From Chitinophagales bacterium (lineage in GTDB: Bacteria > Bacteroidota > Bacteroidia > Chitinophagales > UBA10324), in the NCBI GenBank assembly GCA_013816805.1, contig JACDDS010000001.1, positions 1-64,000 of the forward strand: 64,000 nt of DNA, given 5' to 3'. This document shows, piece by piece, positions 9,105 through 17,649 of this stretch. The notes under the pieces were generated by a model, which saw only the letters and a list, made by a program, of their open reading frames with translations, ran no database searches and was not told the origin of the DNA. The translations under genes were made by a program, and so were the position numbers. How positions within the stretch are numbered: position 1 is the stretch's first letter; each line of letters opens with the position of its first letter.

Positions 9105-10370
9105 GGGTATTTGCGCTTTGTATTTTTTATAGGTCTCTAACTGACTGATATAGTTCATAATTTTAGTAGTTGCCCCCTTGTTTGCAGCTATATAATTTTT
9201 ATTGGAAATAGCTTTAATTGCATTTTTTTCCTGTTTATAATAAGTGAATGCATTGTTCATTTCCATGTCATTTTGTACAGATCGCACTTCACCTTGCAGT
9301 AGTAATTCTTTTGCCTCGGTAAATTTATGGTATTGAGGTCCGAACAAAACAGGAATACCATAAACGGCAGCTTCTAAAATATTATGGATTCCTTTTCCAA
9401 ATCCTCCGCCTACGTAAGCTAGATTGGCATACTGATAGACAGAAGAAAGAAGACCGATCTTGTCAACTATGAGAAAATCCTTGTGATTAATATTTTCATC
9501 GGTTGCCTCTGAAAAGAAAATGACTTTTTCTCCCCATCTGTTTTTCAGTTCACGCAGATGATGGTAATTAATTTCGTGAGGCGCTATTATCCATTTCCAG
9601 AATTCATCATTGCCAATAAGAGGAAATAGTATCGTTTCATCCTCCTCCCATGTGCTGCCGGCAACAAATACTTTTTCGTGACCTTTAAATTTTTCAATCA
9701 TTGGAATTCGAACCGGGCTTTCGGCAATCTTCCACACCCTATCCAGCCGGGTGTCACCCGAGATCTCCGCGTTGGCTATTCCAAACTCATTTAACAGTAA
9801 AAATGAATTTTCATCCTGCACAAATATTTTATTAAAACAGGATAAAATCTCTCTAAAAGGTCTCCCATACCATTTGAAAAAAAAATGCTCTTTCCTGAAA
9901 ACTCCTGATACCAGCAAAAGCGGAATTTTTTGAGCACTCAATTGATAGAGAATATTAAACCAGTATTCATATTTTATAAACAGTGCAAGCTGCGGCTGCA
10001 GCAGCAATACAAACTGTTTTGCACGTTGCGGAGTATCAACGGGCAGGTAAAAAATATAATCGGCACCTTTATAATTTTTAAACAGTTCGTATCCCGAAGG
10101 AGAAAAGAAGGTGAGAATAATCTTGTGTAAAGGAAATTGCTTTCTATATGCCTCTATTACCGGCCGGCCCTGCTCAAATTCACCTGCCGATGCACAATGA
10201 AACCATACCCGGTTTTCATCTTTATTTAAGAGGCTGGTAATTATTTTGCCTTGATTTTTTCTGCCTTGTACCCATTGTTTCGCTTTTTTATTCCATGAAG
10301 AAGCAATAAGGATTCCCCCTGAATAAAAAAAAATTCCCAAGCTGTAAGCGCGCAATGCCAGTAAATTCAT
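9096..10370 (-). CDS. waaA: 3-deoxy-D-manno-octulosonic acid (Kdo) transferase
   Basis: A 424-residue GT30 glycosyltransferase that moves Kdo from CMP-Kdo to lipid A precursor at the inner face of the inner membrane. An N-terminal hydrophobic anchor (residues 3-24) precedes the Rossmann half. SAGEFEQGRP near residue 60 carries the catalytic Glu; the C-terminal half has the YVGGGFGKGIHNILEAA signature and FGPQYHKFTEAKEL. Length is normal for WaaA. The organism therefore makes Kdo-containing lipopolysaccharide or lipid A. Downstream end overlaps the convergent 8433 gene by 9 bases; upstream lies a same-strand envelope gene at 10437. Confidence 0.95.
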   Translation of the reverse strand: MNLLALRAYSLGIFFYSGGILIASSWNKKAKQWVQGRKNQGKIITSLLNKDENRVWFHCASAGEFEQGRPVIEAYRKQFPLHKIILTFFSPSGYELFKNYKGADYIFYLPVDTPQRAKQFVLLLQPQLALFIKYEYWFNILYQLSAQKIPLLLVSGVFRKEHFFFKWYGRPFREILSCFNKIFVQDENSFLLLNEFGIANAEISGDTRLDRVWKIAESPVRIPMIEKFKGHEKVFVAGSTWEEDETILFPLIGNDEFWKWIIAPHEINYHHLRELKNRWGEKVIFFSEATDENINHKDFLIVDKIGLLSSVYQYANLAYVGGGFGKGIHNILEAAVYGIPVLFGPQYHKFTEAKELLLQGEVRSVQNDMEMNNAFTYYKQEKNAIKAISNKNYIAANKGATTKIMNYISQLETYKKYKAQIPLI

Positions 10371-10436
10371 TATATTCTTAACGCTCCGATAATATTGTAG
10401 TAACCTTAAGTAATTTGTTAATGAAGCAGTAAAAAT

Positions 10437-11204
10437 TTAATACGTGTAAATACGCTCTTCATTTTTTCCGTAAAAAGGTATAAGCCAGGCGAGCTTAAGC
10501 CCGATCAACACATCCAACCTCTTTGAATTATCTTTTTGCATCTGGTCAAAATTCCAATCGCGACGATTTTGGGTAAATCCTTCCAGAGCTTCCGCGCTTA
10601 TAGAAAAATTAACCAGCTTCCTTTTATCTAAATGTATGTAACCAAGTGATTGTGATATTGCAAAACCATTAGTTAGCCGATCGTAACCTTTAGCATAGTC
10701 GTCATCTACTTCAGGTACCTGGTGATTCGGATCCTCAAATTTAATTTTATGCTGAAGAAAACCTGCACCTATCATTAACGATATTCCACTGTTAGGGTTT
10801 GAGTGAAATACAGGCACAATCTTCCCAAATTTTCCCATTAAAGAATAACCACGCTCGGAAAGAAAAATAGTTTCATAGTTCCCATTTGTTCCAACAATTC
10901 CCCCTGTAGAGGTTAGTAATTTATTCAGAATAGAATCCTCTTTAACCCTTCCTCCAAAAATAAAGTTGAATTCCGCACCCAGCAACCAGTTATTACCCAG
11001 TTTAAAATTAATTCCAGCGCCGATATTGTTATTTGCCCCGAAGCGATCACTCATATCACCAGCGGGGAGCTGCAAAGCATAACCCAGGTAAAGCAACTTG
11101 GCGTTTAAAGTTGTATCTATAAAATTGGATGTAACCTGCGCATTGGTATGAAAGCCAATAAATAAAATTACTGATAAGAAATACAATTTAGCCAGTAATT
11201 GCAT
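10437..11204 (-). CDS. Outer-membrane beta-barrel-like envelope protein, function unknown
   Basis: A 255-residue protein with a signal peptide (hydrophobic 5-17, cleavage after NAQ about residue 23). The mature part alternates short polar and hydrophobic stretches ending in aromatic residues (GAGINFKLGNNWLLGAEFNFIFG; SLMIGAGFLQHKIKFE), as in small beta-barrels. It lies on the same strand just upstream of waaA, so may share a transcript with it, and diverges from the DegT-family aminotransferase. I recall this gene order (aminotransferase, barrel, waaA) in other Bacteroidota but no assigned function. The only good start is ATG 11204, directly next to a promoter-like element. Confidence 0.7.
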   Translation of the reverse strand: MQLLAKLYFLSVILFIGFHTNAQVTSNFIDTTLNAKLLYLGYALQLPAGDMSDRFGANNNIGAGINFKLGNNWLLGAEFNFIFGGRVKEDSILNKLLTSTGGIVGTNGNYETIFLSERGYSLMGKFGKIVPVFHSNPNSGISLMIGAGFLQHKIKFEDPNHQVPEVDDDYAKGYDRLTNGFAISQSLGYIHLDKRKLVNFSISAEALEGFTQNRRDWNFDQMQKDNSKRLDVLIGLKLAWLIPFYGKNEERIYTY

Positions 11205-11209
11205 GGCGG

Positions 11210-11217
11210 CAAAAGTA
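11210..11217 (-). promoter_or_regulatory. -7 element directly abutting the 10437-11204 start codon
   Basis: On the minus strand TACTTTTG (11217 to 11210) is a perfect TAnnTTTG match. Only five bases (11205-11209) separate it from the ATG, so the predicted transcript would have almost no leader. No other initiator codon fits ahead of the signal peptide. Confidence 0.45.
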
Positions 11218-11368
11218 GAGCATTTAGATTTTCAATTTGACTGATTGATGATATAGCCAGGGGCTTCTCCACTTTAATTTCAATTAATACGTACTTATAT
11301 TATTGTTATTAGACCGGCATAGAATGGTGGTCACTTTAATTTCCTGCTTCACATTTCTGGTCAATCCC

Positions 11369-11376
11369 TATATTTG
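11369..11376 (+). promoter_or_regulatory. -7 element at the head of the polysaccharide locus
   Basis: TATATTTG is a perfect TAnnTTTG match, 18 bases before ATG 11395 of the aminotransferase gene. The -33 region is not clearly conserved. It argues against the alternative in-frame TTG start at 11374, which lies inside the element. Confidence 0.6.
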
Positions 11377-11394
11377 CGGCTTCCTGGAAGATCT

Positions 11395-12519
11395 ATGCGT
11401 AACATTGAAATGGTTGACCTTAAGGTTCAATACCGGAACATTAAAGAGGAGATGGACCGATCTATCCGGGAGGTAATTGATTCTGCAGGGTTTATTAATG
11501 GTAAAGCAGTTCAAGCATTTTCAAAGGATCTGGCCGGTTATCTTGGTGTAAAACATGTTATACCCTGCGCTAATGGTACTGATGCCCTGCAAGTGGCCAT
11601 GATGGCATTGGATCTGCATTCCGGTGACGAAGTAATTTGCCCGTCTTTTACCTATTTTGCTACTGTAGAGGTAATAGCCCTTTTAAAATTAACGCCTGTT
11701 TTTATTGATGTAAATCGGGAAACGTTCACGATTGAGGCCAATGAGGTTGAAAAGGCCATTTCATCTAAAACAAAAGCAATTATTCCAGTCCATTTGTATG
11801 GCCAATCGGCTGATATGCAGCCATTGCTTTCGCTGGGAAAGAAGTATTCAATTCCAATTATAGAAGATAACGCTCAGGGTATTGGAGGAGATTATATTTT
11901 CCCGGACGGCACAAGAAAAAAAACAGGCACTATTGCCGAAATAGGCAGTACTTCTTTTTTCCCCTCAAAAAATTTAGGATGTTATGGCGATGGCGGCGCA
12001 CTCATTACAAATGATGATCTGTTAGCAGAAAAATTGAGAATGATTGCAAATCATGGTCAGAAAGACCGGTATTATCATGAAGTTATAGGTATAAATTCAC
12101 GATTAGATACCATTCAGGCTGCGGTGCTGCAGGTAAAGCTCCCTCATTTGGATGAATATATTCTTGCAAGAAGAAAGGCTGCCAGCTTTTATGACCAGGC
12201 TTTTGCTAACCATAATTCCATTAGAGTGCCCTACAGGGCACCATATGCTTACCATGTGTTTCATCAATACACTTTAATAGTAGAAACAGATCGCGATAAA
12301 TTGATAAAGCACTTACAGGAAAAACAAATTCCGGCAATGATCTATTATCCGGTTGCCTGTCACCAACAGAAAGCATTCGAAGGAAAAGGAAGGATAGTTG
12401 GTGACCTCAAAAATACCTATTGGCTCAGTGAAAGAGTGATCTCACTTCCTATGCATACAGAATTGGATGAAGAGCAATTAGAGTACATTACAAATGGTGT
12501 GTTGGAATTTTTTCAATAA
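11395..12519 (+). CDS. DegT/DnrJ/EryC1 sugar aminotransferase (WbpE/FdtB-like)
   Basis: A 374-residue PLP-dependent fold-I aminotransferase acting on a nucleotide-linked keto-sugar. The Schiff-base Lys is Lys192 in GSTSFFPSKNLG, with the PLP-binding Asp158/Gln161 pair in IIEDNAQGIGG and the GDGGAL loop after it. The N-terminal IEMVDLKVQY start and overall pattern resemble WbpE/WlbC, which makes UDP-GlcNAc3NA, and FdtB-type enzymes acting on dTDP-3-keto sugars. A WbpD-like acetyltransferase at 17053 supports a 3-acetamido sugar product, but neither WbpB nor an FdtA isomerase is in the window, so the route is undecided. First gene of the polysaccharide locus. Confidence 0.88.
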   Translation: MRNIEMVDLKVQYRNIKEEMDRSIREVIDSAGFINGKAVQAFSKDLAGYLGVKHVIPCANGTDALQVAMMALDLHSGDEVICPSFTYFATVEVIALLKLTPVFIDVNRETFTIEANEVEKAISSKTKAIIPVHLYGQSADMQPLLSLGKKYSIPIIEDNAQGIGGDYIFPDGTRKKTGTIAEIGSTSFFPSKNLGCYGDGGALITNDDLLAEKLRMIANHGQKDRYYHEVIGINSRLDTIQAAVLQVKLPHLDEYILARRKAASFYDQAFANHNSIRVPYRAPYAYHVFHQYTLIVETDRDKLIKHLQEKQIPAMIYYPVACHQQKAFEGKGRIVGDLKNTYWLSERVISLPMHTELDEEQLEYITNGVLEFFQ

Positions 12520-12552
12520 TAATGAATAGCTATAGAATTTTAATATTCATTA
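12520..12552 (+). other. AT-rich inverted repeat between the aminotransferase and ugd
   Basis: TAATGAATA (12520-12528) and TATTCATTA (12544-12552) form a perfect 9-bp stem with a 15-base loop, starting immediately after the aminotransferase stop codon. It is A/T only except one pair per arm, so weakly stable, and no U-run follows. It may be a processing or attenuation site, or chance. Confidence 0.3.
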
Positions 12553-12577
12553 CTTATATCCCTAAAAATATTTATAA

Positions 12578-13936
12578 ATGAATATTTCTGTCATCGGAAC
12601 CGGATATGTTGGCCTCGTCACAGGTACTTGCTTTGCGGAAATGGGTAACGACGTGATCTGCGTAGACATTGACGAATCAAAAATTAATGCACTGAGGAAA
12701 GGCAAAATGACCATTTTCGAACCTGATCTCGATATTTTGTTCGAAAGAAATCTGAAGCAGGGTCGCCTTCAATTTACAACGGAATTATCTGAAGCGGTAG
12801 AAAGTGCAAAGGTGATATTTTTGGCATTACCAACGCCTGAAGGAGAAGACGGAAGCGCTGACCTTAGCTACATCCTTAAGGCTGCTCAGGATATCGGGAA
12901 GCTTATTACAGAATATAAAGTAATTGTCGATAAAAGTACTGTACCTGTGGGCACAGCAGAAAAAGTGAGTGATATGGTTGGGCAATTCGCGCAGGCTGAT
13001 TTCGATATTGTTTCTAATCCCGAATTTCTCAGGGAAGGAATTGCAGTGGAGGATTTCATGAAACCCGACCGGGTAGTAGTAGGCACTTCTTCTGAAAGAG
13101 CCAGGAAACTTATGGAACTGCTGTATGAACCTTTTGTAAGGCAAGGTAATCCCATCCTTTTTATGGATGAGCGCTCCGCGGAAATGACTAAATATGCAGC
13201 GAACTCTTACTTAGCAGCCCGCATCTCCTTCATGAATGAAATAGCCAACCTTTGTGAATTGCTTGGTGCCGATGTAGATATGGTAAGAAAAGGTGTTGGT
13301 AGTGATGCACGAATTGGAAAAAGGTTTTTATTTCCCGGAATAGGGTATGGCGGAAGCTGCTTTCCTAAAGATGTTAAAGCCTTGGCTAAAACAGGCAAAA
13401 ATATGGGTTATGAGATGAAAATATTAAATTCTGTAATGAGTGTAAATGAAAAGCAGCGGGTAATTTTGGTTAAGAAAATGGAGGATTTTTTTGGCAAAGA
13501 AATAAAAGGAAAAAGGATTGCAGTATGGGGAATTTCTTTTAAACCGAATACAGATGATATCAGGGAAGCCCCGTCTCTTTATATACTTAGGGAACTCATA
13601 AAGCGCGGATGCATAATTTCCGTATACGATCCCGAAGCATGTAATAATCTTCGAAAGGAGATGGGTGATCAAGTAGAATATTGTACGGACATTTATTCTC
13701 CACTAAAAGATTCAAATGCTTTATTAATACTTACAGAATGGAGTGTTTTTCGTACGCCGGATTTTGAAAAGATTGCATCACTTATGGCTGATAAAGTGAT
13801 TTTTGACGGTCGTAACCTTTACAATTTAGATCAGATTACTGATTACGGCTTTTATTATAATAGTATCGGCCGTAATACCATCATTCCTGAAAAGACTAAA
13901 TCCGGTCATGAACAGGCGGCCAGGCAACAGGTCTGA
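12578..13936 (+). CDS. ugd: UDP-glucose 6-dehydrogenase
   Basis: A 452-residue NAD-dependent dehydrogenase that oxidises UDP-glucose twice to UDP-glucuronate. It begins with the Rossmann motif GTGYVGLVTG; the catalytic Cys is Cys261 in GYGGSCFPKD, and the conserved PEFLREG and NSYLAARISFMNE segments are present. The C-terminal UDP-binding domain ends near residue 430, followed by a short polar tail. Product UDP-GlcA is the substrate of the decarboxylase encoded at 16017. 58 bases separate it from the aminotransferase, so the two may be co-transcribed. Confidence 0.95.
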   Translation: MNISVIGTGYVGLVTGTCFAEMGNDVICVDIDESKINALRKGKMTIFEPDLDILFERNLKQGRLQFTTELSEAVESAKVIFLALPTPEGEDGSADLSYILKAAQDIGKLITEYKVIVDKSTVPVGTAEKVSDMVGQFAQADFDIVSNPEFLREGIAVEDFMKPDRVVVGTSSERARKLMELLYEPFVRQGNPILFMDERSAEMTKYAANSYLAARISFMNEIANLCELLGADVDMVRKGVGSDARIGKRFLFPGIGYGGSCFPKDVKALAKTGKNMGYEMKILNSVMSVNEKQRVILVKKMEDFFGKEIKGKRIAVWGISFKPNTDDIREAPSLYILRELIKRGCIISVYDPEACNNLRKEMGDQVEYCTDIYSPLKDSNALLILTEWSVFRTPDFEKIASLMADKVIFDGRNLYNLDQITDYGFYYNSIGRNTIIPEKTKSGHEQAARQQV

Positions 13937-14010
13937 AACGACTTAGTGAATCTCAATTGCCTGAGGTTTACATTTTTCAAAACATCCCAAATGTATTCCC
14001 AAATTGGTGA

Positions 14011-15738
14011 TCAATCGTGATCTATCAAAAATGATTTAGCCCTGGTTTCTTTATCTATTGTCACTGTTACCACATATAAGCCATTAGCGTAATTTTTAAC
14101 ATCCAGCAGGGTCTCCAGTATCCCTGTAAATTTTATTTTTCTGGAGTAAATAATTAAGCCGAGGTTGTTTGTGACCTCGATATTTATGTAGTTTTTTAAA
14201 GGATTGAGAACTCCTACTTTAAGCAAAGCATATGCATCTGCCGGATTTGGAGTTATTTTAAATTGAAATGTGTCAGAGGAGTTAACCACTTCCGGACTAT
14301 TGCGAACAGGAGGAACATCAGAAATTAATTTACAAGGAAGAAAAAGATTATCTGATGATAAGGTATCATGGGTTGCATTTGCAAGGCTATCAAAAAGAAA
14401 CCGGTAGCGGTTCACTACCAATGCATACGAGGGCTTATTTATAACATTGGTATTTTCATCCGGGTCGTTTTGCAGGTCAAAAAGCTGTTCTGTAAGCGTA
14501 GTACAATTGTATTTAACGTAATTATAGGAGAAAGAACGTACTCCCCGGAAGGACGGGGATTCAGAACCAGAATTACTAATCTGTGCGCTTCGGATATCCT
14601 CATAATAAAACATAGAATCTTTTTTTCCCTGCTGAATAAGGGTACGTAGGGAATTTCCTGTTTGCTGCGCTGTAAATTCTGCATCATGTACACGGGCTAC
14701 ATCCAAAATGGTCGGCCCCACATCTATACTGGTAAACATGGTAGAGTCATTTTCAGAGCCGGGAGCAAACCACGGCTTATACTGTATGTAGCATGGCGTA
14801 TTTAAAGCTTCCTTGTAAGGTTTTTCTTTACCAAGTAAAAGATGTTCACCGTTTAGGTAACCATTATCGTCAATAATAATAATAAAGGTATTATCGAGAA
14901 GCCCGCGCGATTTAAGCGTGTTAAACTGTTTTGTAAAGGATGCATCAATATCTACAAAGCATTCTAAATTGTGTTCTCTTTTTTTCTGCACCTTATTTGA
15001 ATCGTTCAGTGTATAATATTTAGCAGGATCAGCATATGTAAACGATGGATAATCATTCGTGAATGACGTATAATTTTCTAAAGGAATGTATTTATCATTA
15101 TACTTTTTTTTAGTGGAGGGCAAAGGTTCGGTTGGAGAATGAGGAACGATTACTCCTTCCCAGAAACAAAAAGGAGTATCAATGGTGGATAGCCAATTAT
15201 TGGTCGTATCGCCTATAATGGTAATAGTATTTCCAGTGATCACTTTACTGGTTCCATTACTGAAAAACATCGTGGGGTTGGTGTAGTCAATCCTTTGTAG
15301 GCACATCCATCGCTTATTTTCAGCCCAGGGCTGATACTGATACATCGTATTAGTTAGTTTTCCGCATACCTGTACGTGATAACCCGCATCATCAAGCGCC
15401 TGTGTAAATAACCGGTATTTAGGATTTAGTTTGTGTGAATTATCAATAGCGCCGTTGCTGTGCGGATAGAGAGATGTAAGGTAGCTGGAGCGTGCCGGAT
15501 TGCATAACGGATAGACACAAAAAGCAGAATGAATCGTAACTCCATTAATCCGTATGGAGTCAAAGGCCGGAAGCTTAACATAAGATGGCACATCAGGCGG
15601 GGAAAGCGTTGGGGATGCATCATCTATTACTATTATTAAAATGTTAGGCCGCGGAAGGGCTTGATATTTCATTTGCTGCGCTCTAACTGCGTAAAATAGT
15701 GTCAGGCTGATAAAGCTTAGGTAAATTTTTTTTTGCAT
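14011..15738 (-). CDS. Secreted type I sulfatase with T9SS sorting domain
   Basis: A 575-residue alkaline-phosphatase-fold sulfatase that would hydrolyse a sulfate ester outside the cell. A signal peptide (MQKK..FYAVRAQQ, cleavage near 21) is followed by the metal-binding VIDD at 37-40 and the formylglycine signature CNPAR at 79-83 with downstream SSYLTS. Cys79 is the residue converted by a sulfatase-modifying enzyme; none is in this window. A second metal site is likely in FIIIIDDNGYLNGEH. Residues from about 495 form a type A T9SS C-terminal domain (FKITPNPADAYALLKV ... NGLYVVTV). It sits on the opposite strand between ugd and uxs, so is regulated separately. Substrate specificity cannot be read from the sequence. 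Confidence 0.9.
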   Translation of the reverse strand: MQKKIYLSFISLTLFYAVRAQQMKYQALPRPNILIIVIDDASPTLSPPDVPSYVKLPAFDSIRINGVTIHSAFCVYPLCNPARSSYLTSLYPHSNGAIDNSHKLNPKYRLFTQALDDAGYHVQVCGKLTNTMYQYQPWAENKRWMCLQRIDYTNPTMFFSNGTSKVITGNTITIIGDTTNNWLSTIDTPFCFWEGVIVPHSPTEPLPSTKKKYNDKYIPLENYTSFTNDYPSFTYADPAKYYTLNDSNKVQKKREHNLECFVDIDASFTKQFNTLKSRGLLDNTFIIIIDDNGYLNGEHLLLGKEKPYKEALNTPCYIQYKPWFAPGSENDSTMFTSIDVGPTILDVARVHDAEFTAQQTGNSLRTLIQQGKKDSMFYYEDIRSAQISNSGSESPSFRGVRSFSYNYVKYNCTTLTEQLFDLQNDPDENTNVINKPSYALVVNRYRFLFDSLANATHDTLSSDNLFLPCKLISDVPPVRNSPEVVNSSDTFQFKITPNPADAYALLKVGVLNPLKNYINIEVTNNLGLIIYSRKIKFTGILETLLDVKNYANGLYVVTVTIDKETRAKSFLIDHD

Positions 15739-15992
15739 TTGCTGGTGTTTTAAATGAAAAATTGTTTGCCGCGCGAAAATGAAGCCAAAAATGACCGATC
15801 TAAAACGTTAATATAGAACGAAAGAATGTAAGTGCTGCTTAAGCCTCAGAACAAATGAGTTTAAGGCTCATAGGTTGCTAACATAAAAGTTATACAATGG
15901 TTGATTTACAATATGATTTAAGTTGACCATTTCAGCATATAAAAGACGCCAGAACTATTTATTTGATCTTGGAAATGCCTGATGTCATTTTA

Positions 15993-16001
15993 TTACCTTG
16001 G
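15993..16001 (+). promoter_or_regulatory. Weak -7 element of the uxs gene
   Basis: TTACCTTGG resembles TAnnTTTG with one T missing, and lies 16 bases before the ATG at 16017. It falls inside an in-frame upstream extension (from 15963), so supports the shorter start. Confidence 0.35.
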
Positions 16002-16016
16002 CGCGAATTTAAATTT

Positions 16017-16970
16017 ATGTCTGGACAAAAACGCATTCTTATTACTGGCGCTGCCGGCTTTATTGGCTCACATTTAAGTGAAAGGTTTGTACAGGAAGGC
16101 TTTAGTGTTATTGGTATGGATAACCTGATTACCGGCGAATTAAAGAATATTGAAAATCTTTTTCCGCTGCCAAACTTTCAGTTTTATCATCATGATGTCT
16201 CTAAATTTGTGCATGTCCCGGGGGACTTACATTATATTTTACATTTTGCCTCTCCCGCAAGCCCTGTAGATTATTTGAAATGGCCGATACAAACTTTAAA
16301 GGTAGGATCCCTTGGCACGCATAACTGCCTTGGCCTTGCGCTTGCTAAAAAAGCCCGGATATTGGTTGCTTCCACTTCAGAGGTTTATGGCGATCCGCTT
16401 GTACATCCTCAAACGGAAGAGTATTGGGGAAATGTGAATCCCATAGGGCCACGAGGAGTATATGATGAGGCAAAAAGATTCCAGGAAGCCATAACTATGG
16501 CGTACCATAATGCGCATGGTGTAGATACACGCATTGTGAGAATTTTTAATACTTATGGCCCAAGAATGCGGTTAAATGACGGGCGTGTACTTCCTAACTT
16601 TTTCTACCAGGCAATTACCGGCCAGGATTTAACTATCTATGGTGATGGCTCACAAACACGTTCGTTTTGTTATGTAAACGATTTGGTGGAAGGAATATAC
16701 AGGCTGCTTTTCAGTGATTATACCCAACCGGTTAACCTGGGAAATCCTGAGGAAATCTCAATCAGTCAATTTGCAGAGGAGATTATAAAACTTACTAATA
16801 CGAAGCAAAAAGTGGTTTATGAGGCTTTACCGAAAGATGACCCTAAGCAACGGAAGCCTGATATTTCCAAAGCGAAACAGTTGCTCGGCTGGGAGCCTAA
16901 AATAAATCGCAGGGAAGGATTGCAAATTACCTACGAATACTTCAAAAAAACCTTAGGTAAAATGGATTAG
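16017..16970 (+). CDS. uxs: UDP-glucuronate decarboxylase (UDP-xylose synthase), extended SDR
   Basis: A 317-residue extended short-chain dehydrogenase that decarboxylates UDP-glucuronate to UDP-xylose through a 4-keto intermediate. It has the NAD motif [10 protein letters not shown] at 11-20, [10 protein letters not shown], the STSEVYGDP strand and the catalytic pair Tyr149/Lys153 in [21 protein letters not shown] and [14 protein letters not shown] are characteristic of Uxs. Start set at ATG 16017, whose product begins [11 protein letters not shown]; an extension to 15963 has no family counterpart. It uses the Ugd product, so UDP-xylose is a likely building block of the locus's polysaccharide. 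Confidence 0.92.
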   Translation: MSGQKRILITGAAGFIGSHLSERFVQEGFSVIGMDNLITGELKNIENLFPLPNFQFYHHDVSKFVHVPGDLHYILHFASPASPVDYLKWPIQTLKVGSLGTHNCLGLALAKKARILVASTSEVYGDPLVHPQTEEYWGNVNPIGPRGVYDEAKRFQEAITMAYHNAHGVDTRIVRIFNTYGPRMRLNDGRVLPNFFYQAITGQDLTIYGDGSQTRSFCYVNDLVEGIYRLLFSDYTQPVNLGNPEEISISQFAEEIIKLTNTKQKVVYEALPKDDPKQRKPDISKAKQLLGWEPKINRREGLQITYEYFKKTLGKMD

Positions 16971-17034
16971 AGTCCTATTCAGCTTCTGTGCAGGATATTA
17001 CAGCCCGTTATTTCCGCGTTCTATATGAATCTGT

Positions 17035-17042
17035 TAAGTTTG
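17035..17042 (+). promoter_or_regulatory. -7 element of the WbpD-like acetyltransferase gene
   Basis: TAAGTTTG is a perfect TAnnTTTG match and ends 10 bases before ATG 17053, implying a very short leader. No strong -33 box. Confidence 0.45.
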
Positions 17043-17052
17043 CGCTCGCTTT

Positions 17053-17631
17053 ATGAATAGTAAGCCATACTTTGCACATCCCACGGCGATAATTGATGAA
17101 GGTTGTAATATAGGCAGCAATACTAAAATCTGGCATTTTAGTCATATTATGCCAGGTTGTATTATTGGAAGTAACTGCAACATTGGACAAAATGTAGTTA
17201 TAAGTCCCGGGGTTATATTAGGAAATAATGTAAAGGTTCAGAATAACGTTTCCATTTATACAGGAGTTATTTGTGAGGATGATGTCTTCCTGGGACCTTC
17301 TATGGTTTTTACGAATGTAATTAATCCCAGAAGCGCTATTGCAAGGAAAGATGAATATAAAAAGACAGTGGTTAAAAGAGGGGTAAGCATTGGCGCGAAT
17401 GCCACTATCATCTGTGGTATTACTATTGAAGATTTTGCATTTATCGGGGCAGGTGCTGTAGTAACAAAAAATGTGAAATCCTATGCATTAATTACTGGCA
17501 ACCCGGGCAGGCGAACCGGTTGGATGAGTGAGTATGGACACGGCCTGAAATTCGATGAAAATAACAGAGCCGCCTGTCCTGAAAGTGGGCAAACATATTT
17601 GCTCATAAATGAAGAAGTAAAAAAATTATAA
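17053..17631 (+). CDS. Hexapeptide-repeat sugar N-acetyltransferase (WbpD/WlbB-like)
   Basis: A 192-residue left-handed beta-helix acyltransferase, with repeated [I/V]GxN-type hexads from residue 16 to about 150. The segment [24 protein letters not shown] and the ending GWMSEYG are diagnostic of the WbpD/WlbB group, which acetylates the 3-amino group of UDP-GlcNAc3NA using acetyl-CoA. FdtC/QdtC enzymes acting on dTDP-3-amino sugars are close relatives. The expected aminotransferase partner is at 11395. It lies 18 bases before the nucleotide-sugar dehydrogenase and probably shares its transcript. Confidence 0.88.
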   Translation: MNSKPYFAHPTAIIDEGCNIGSNTKIWHFSHIMPGCIIGSNCNIGQNVVISPGVILGNNVKVQNNVSIYTGVICEDDVFLGPSMVFTNVINPRSAIARKDEYKKTVVKRGVSIGANATIICGITIEDFAFIGAGAVVTKNVKSYALITGNPGRRTGWMSEYGHGLKFDENNRAACPESGQTYLLINEEVKKL

Positions 17632-17649
17632 CTGGTAATATAGAAAGAC

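Noticed and set aside
15841-15873. Inverted AGCCT / AGGCT words upstream of uxs
   Set aside because: Only a 5-bp pairing plus an internal 4-bp pairing with an asymmetric bulge; no U-run and no match to other sites, so probably chance.
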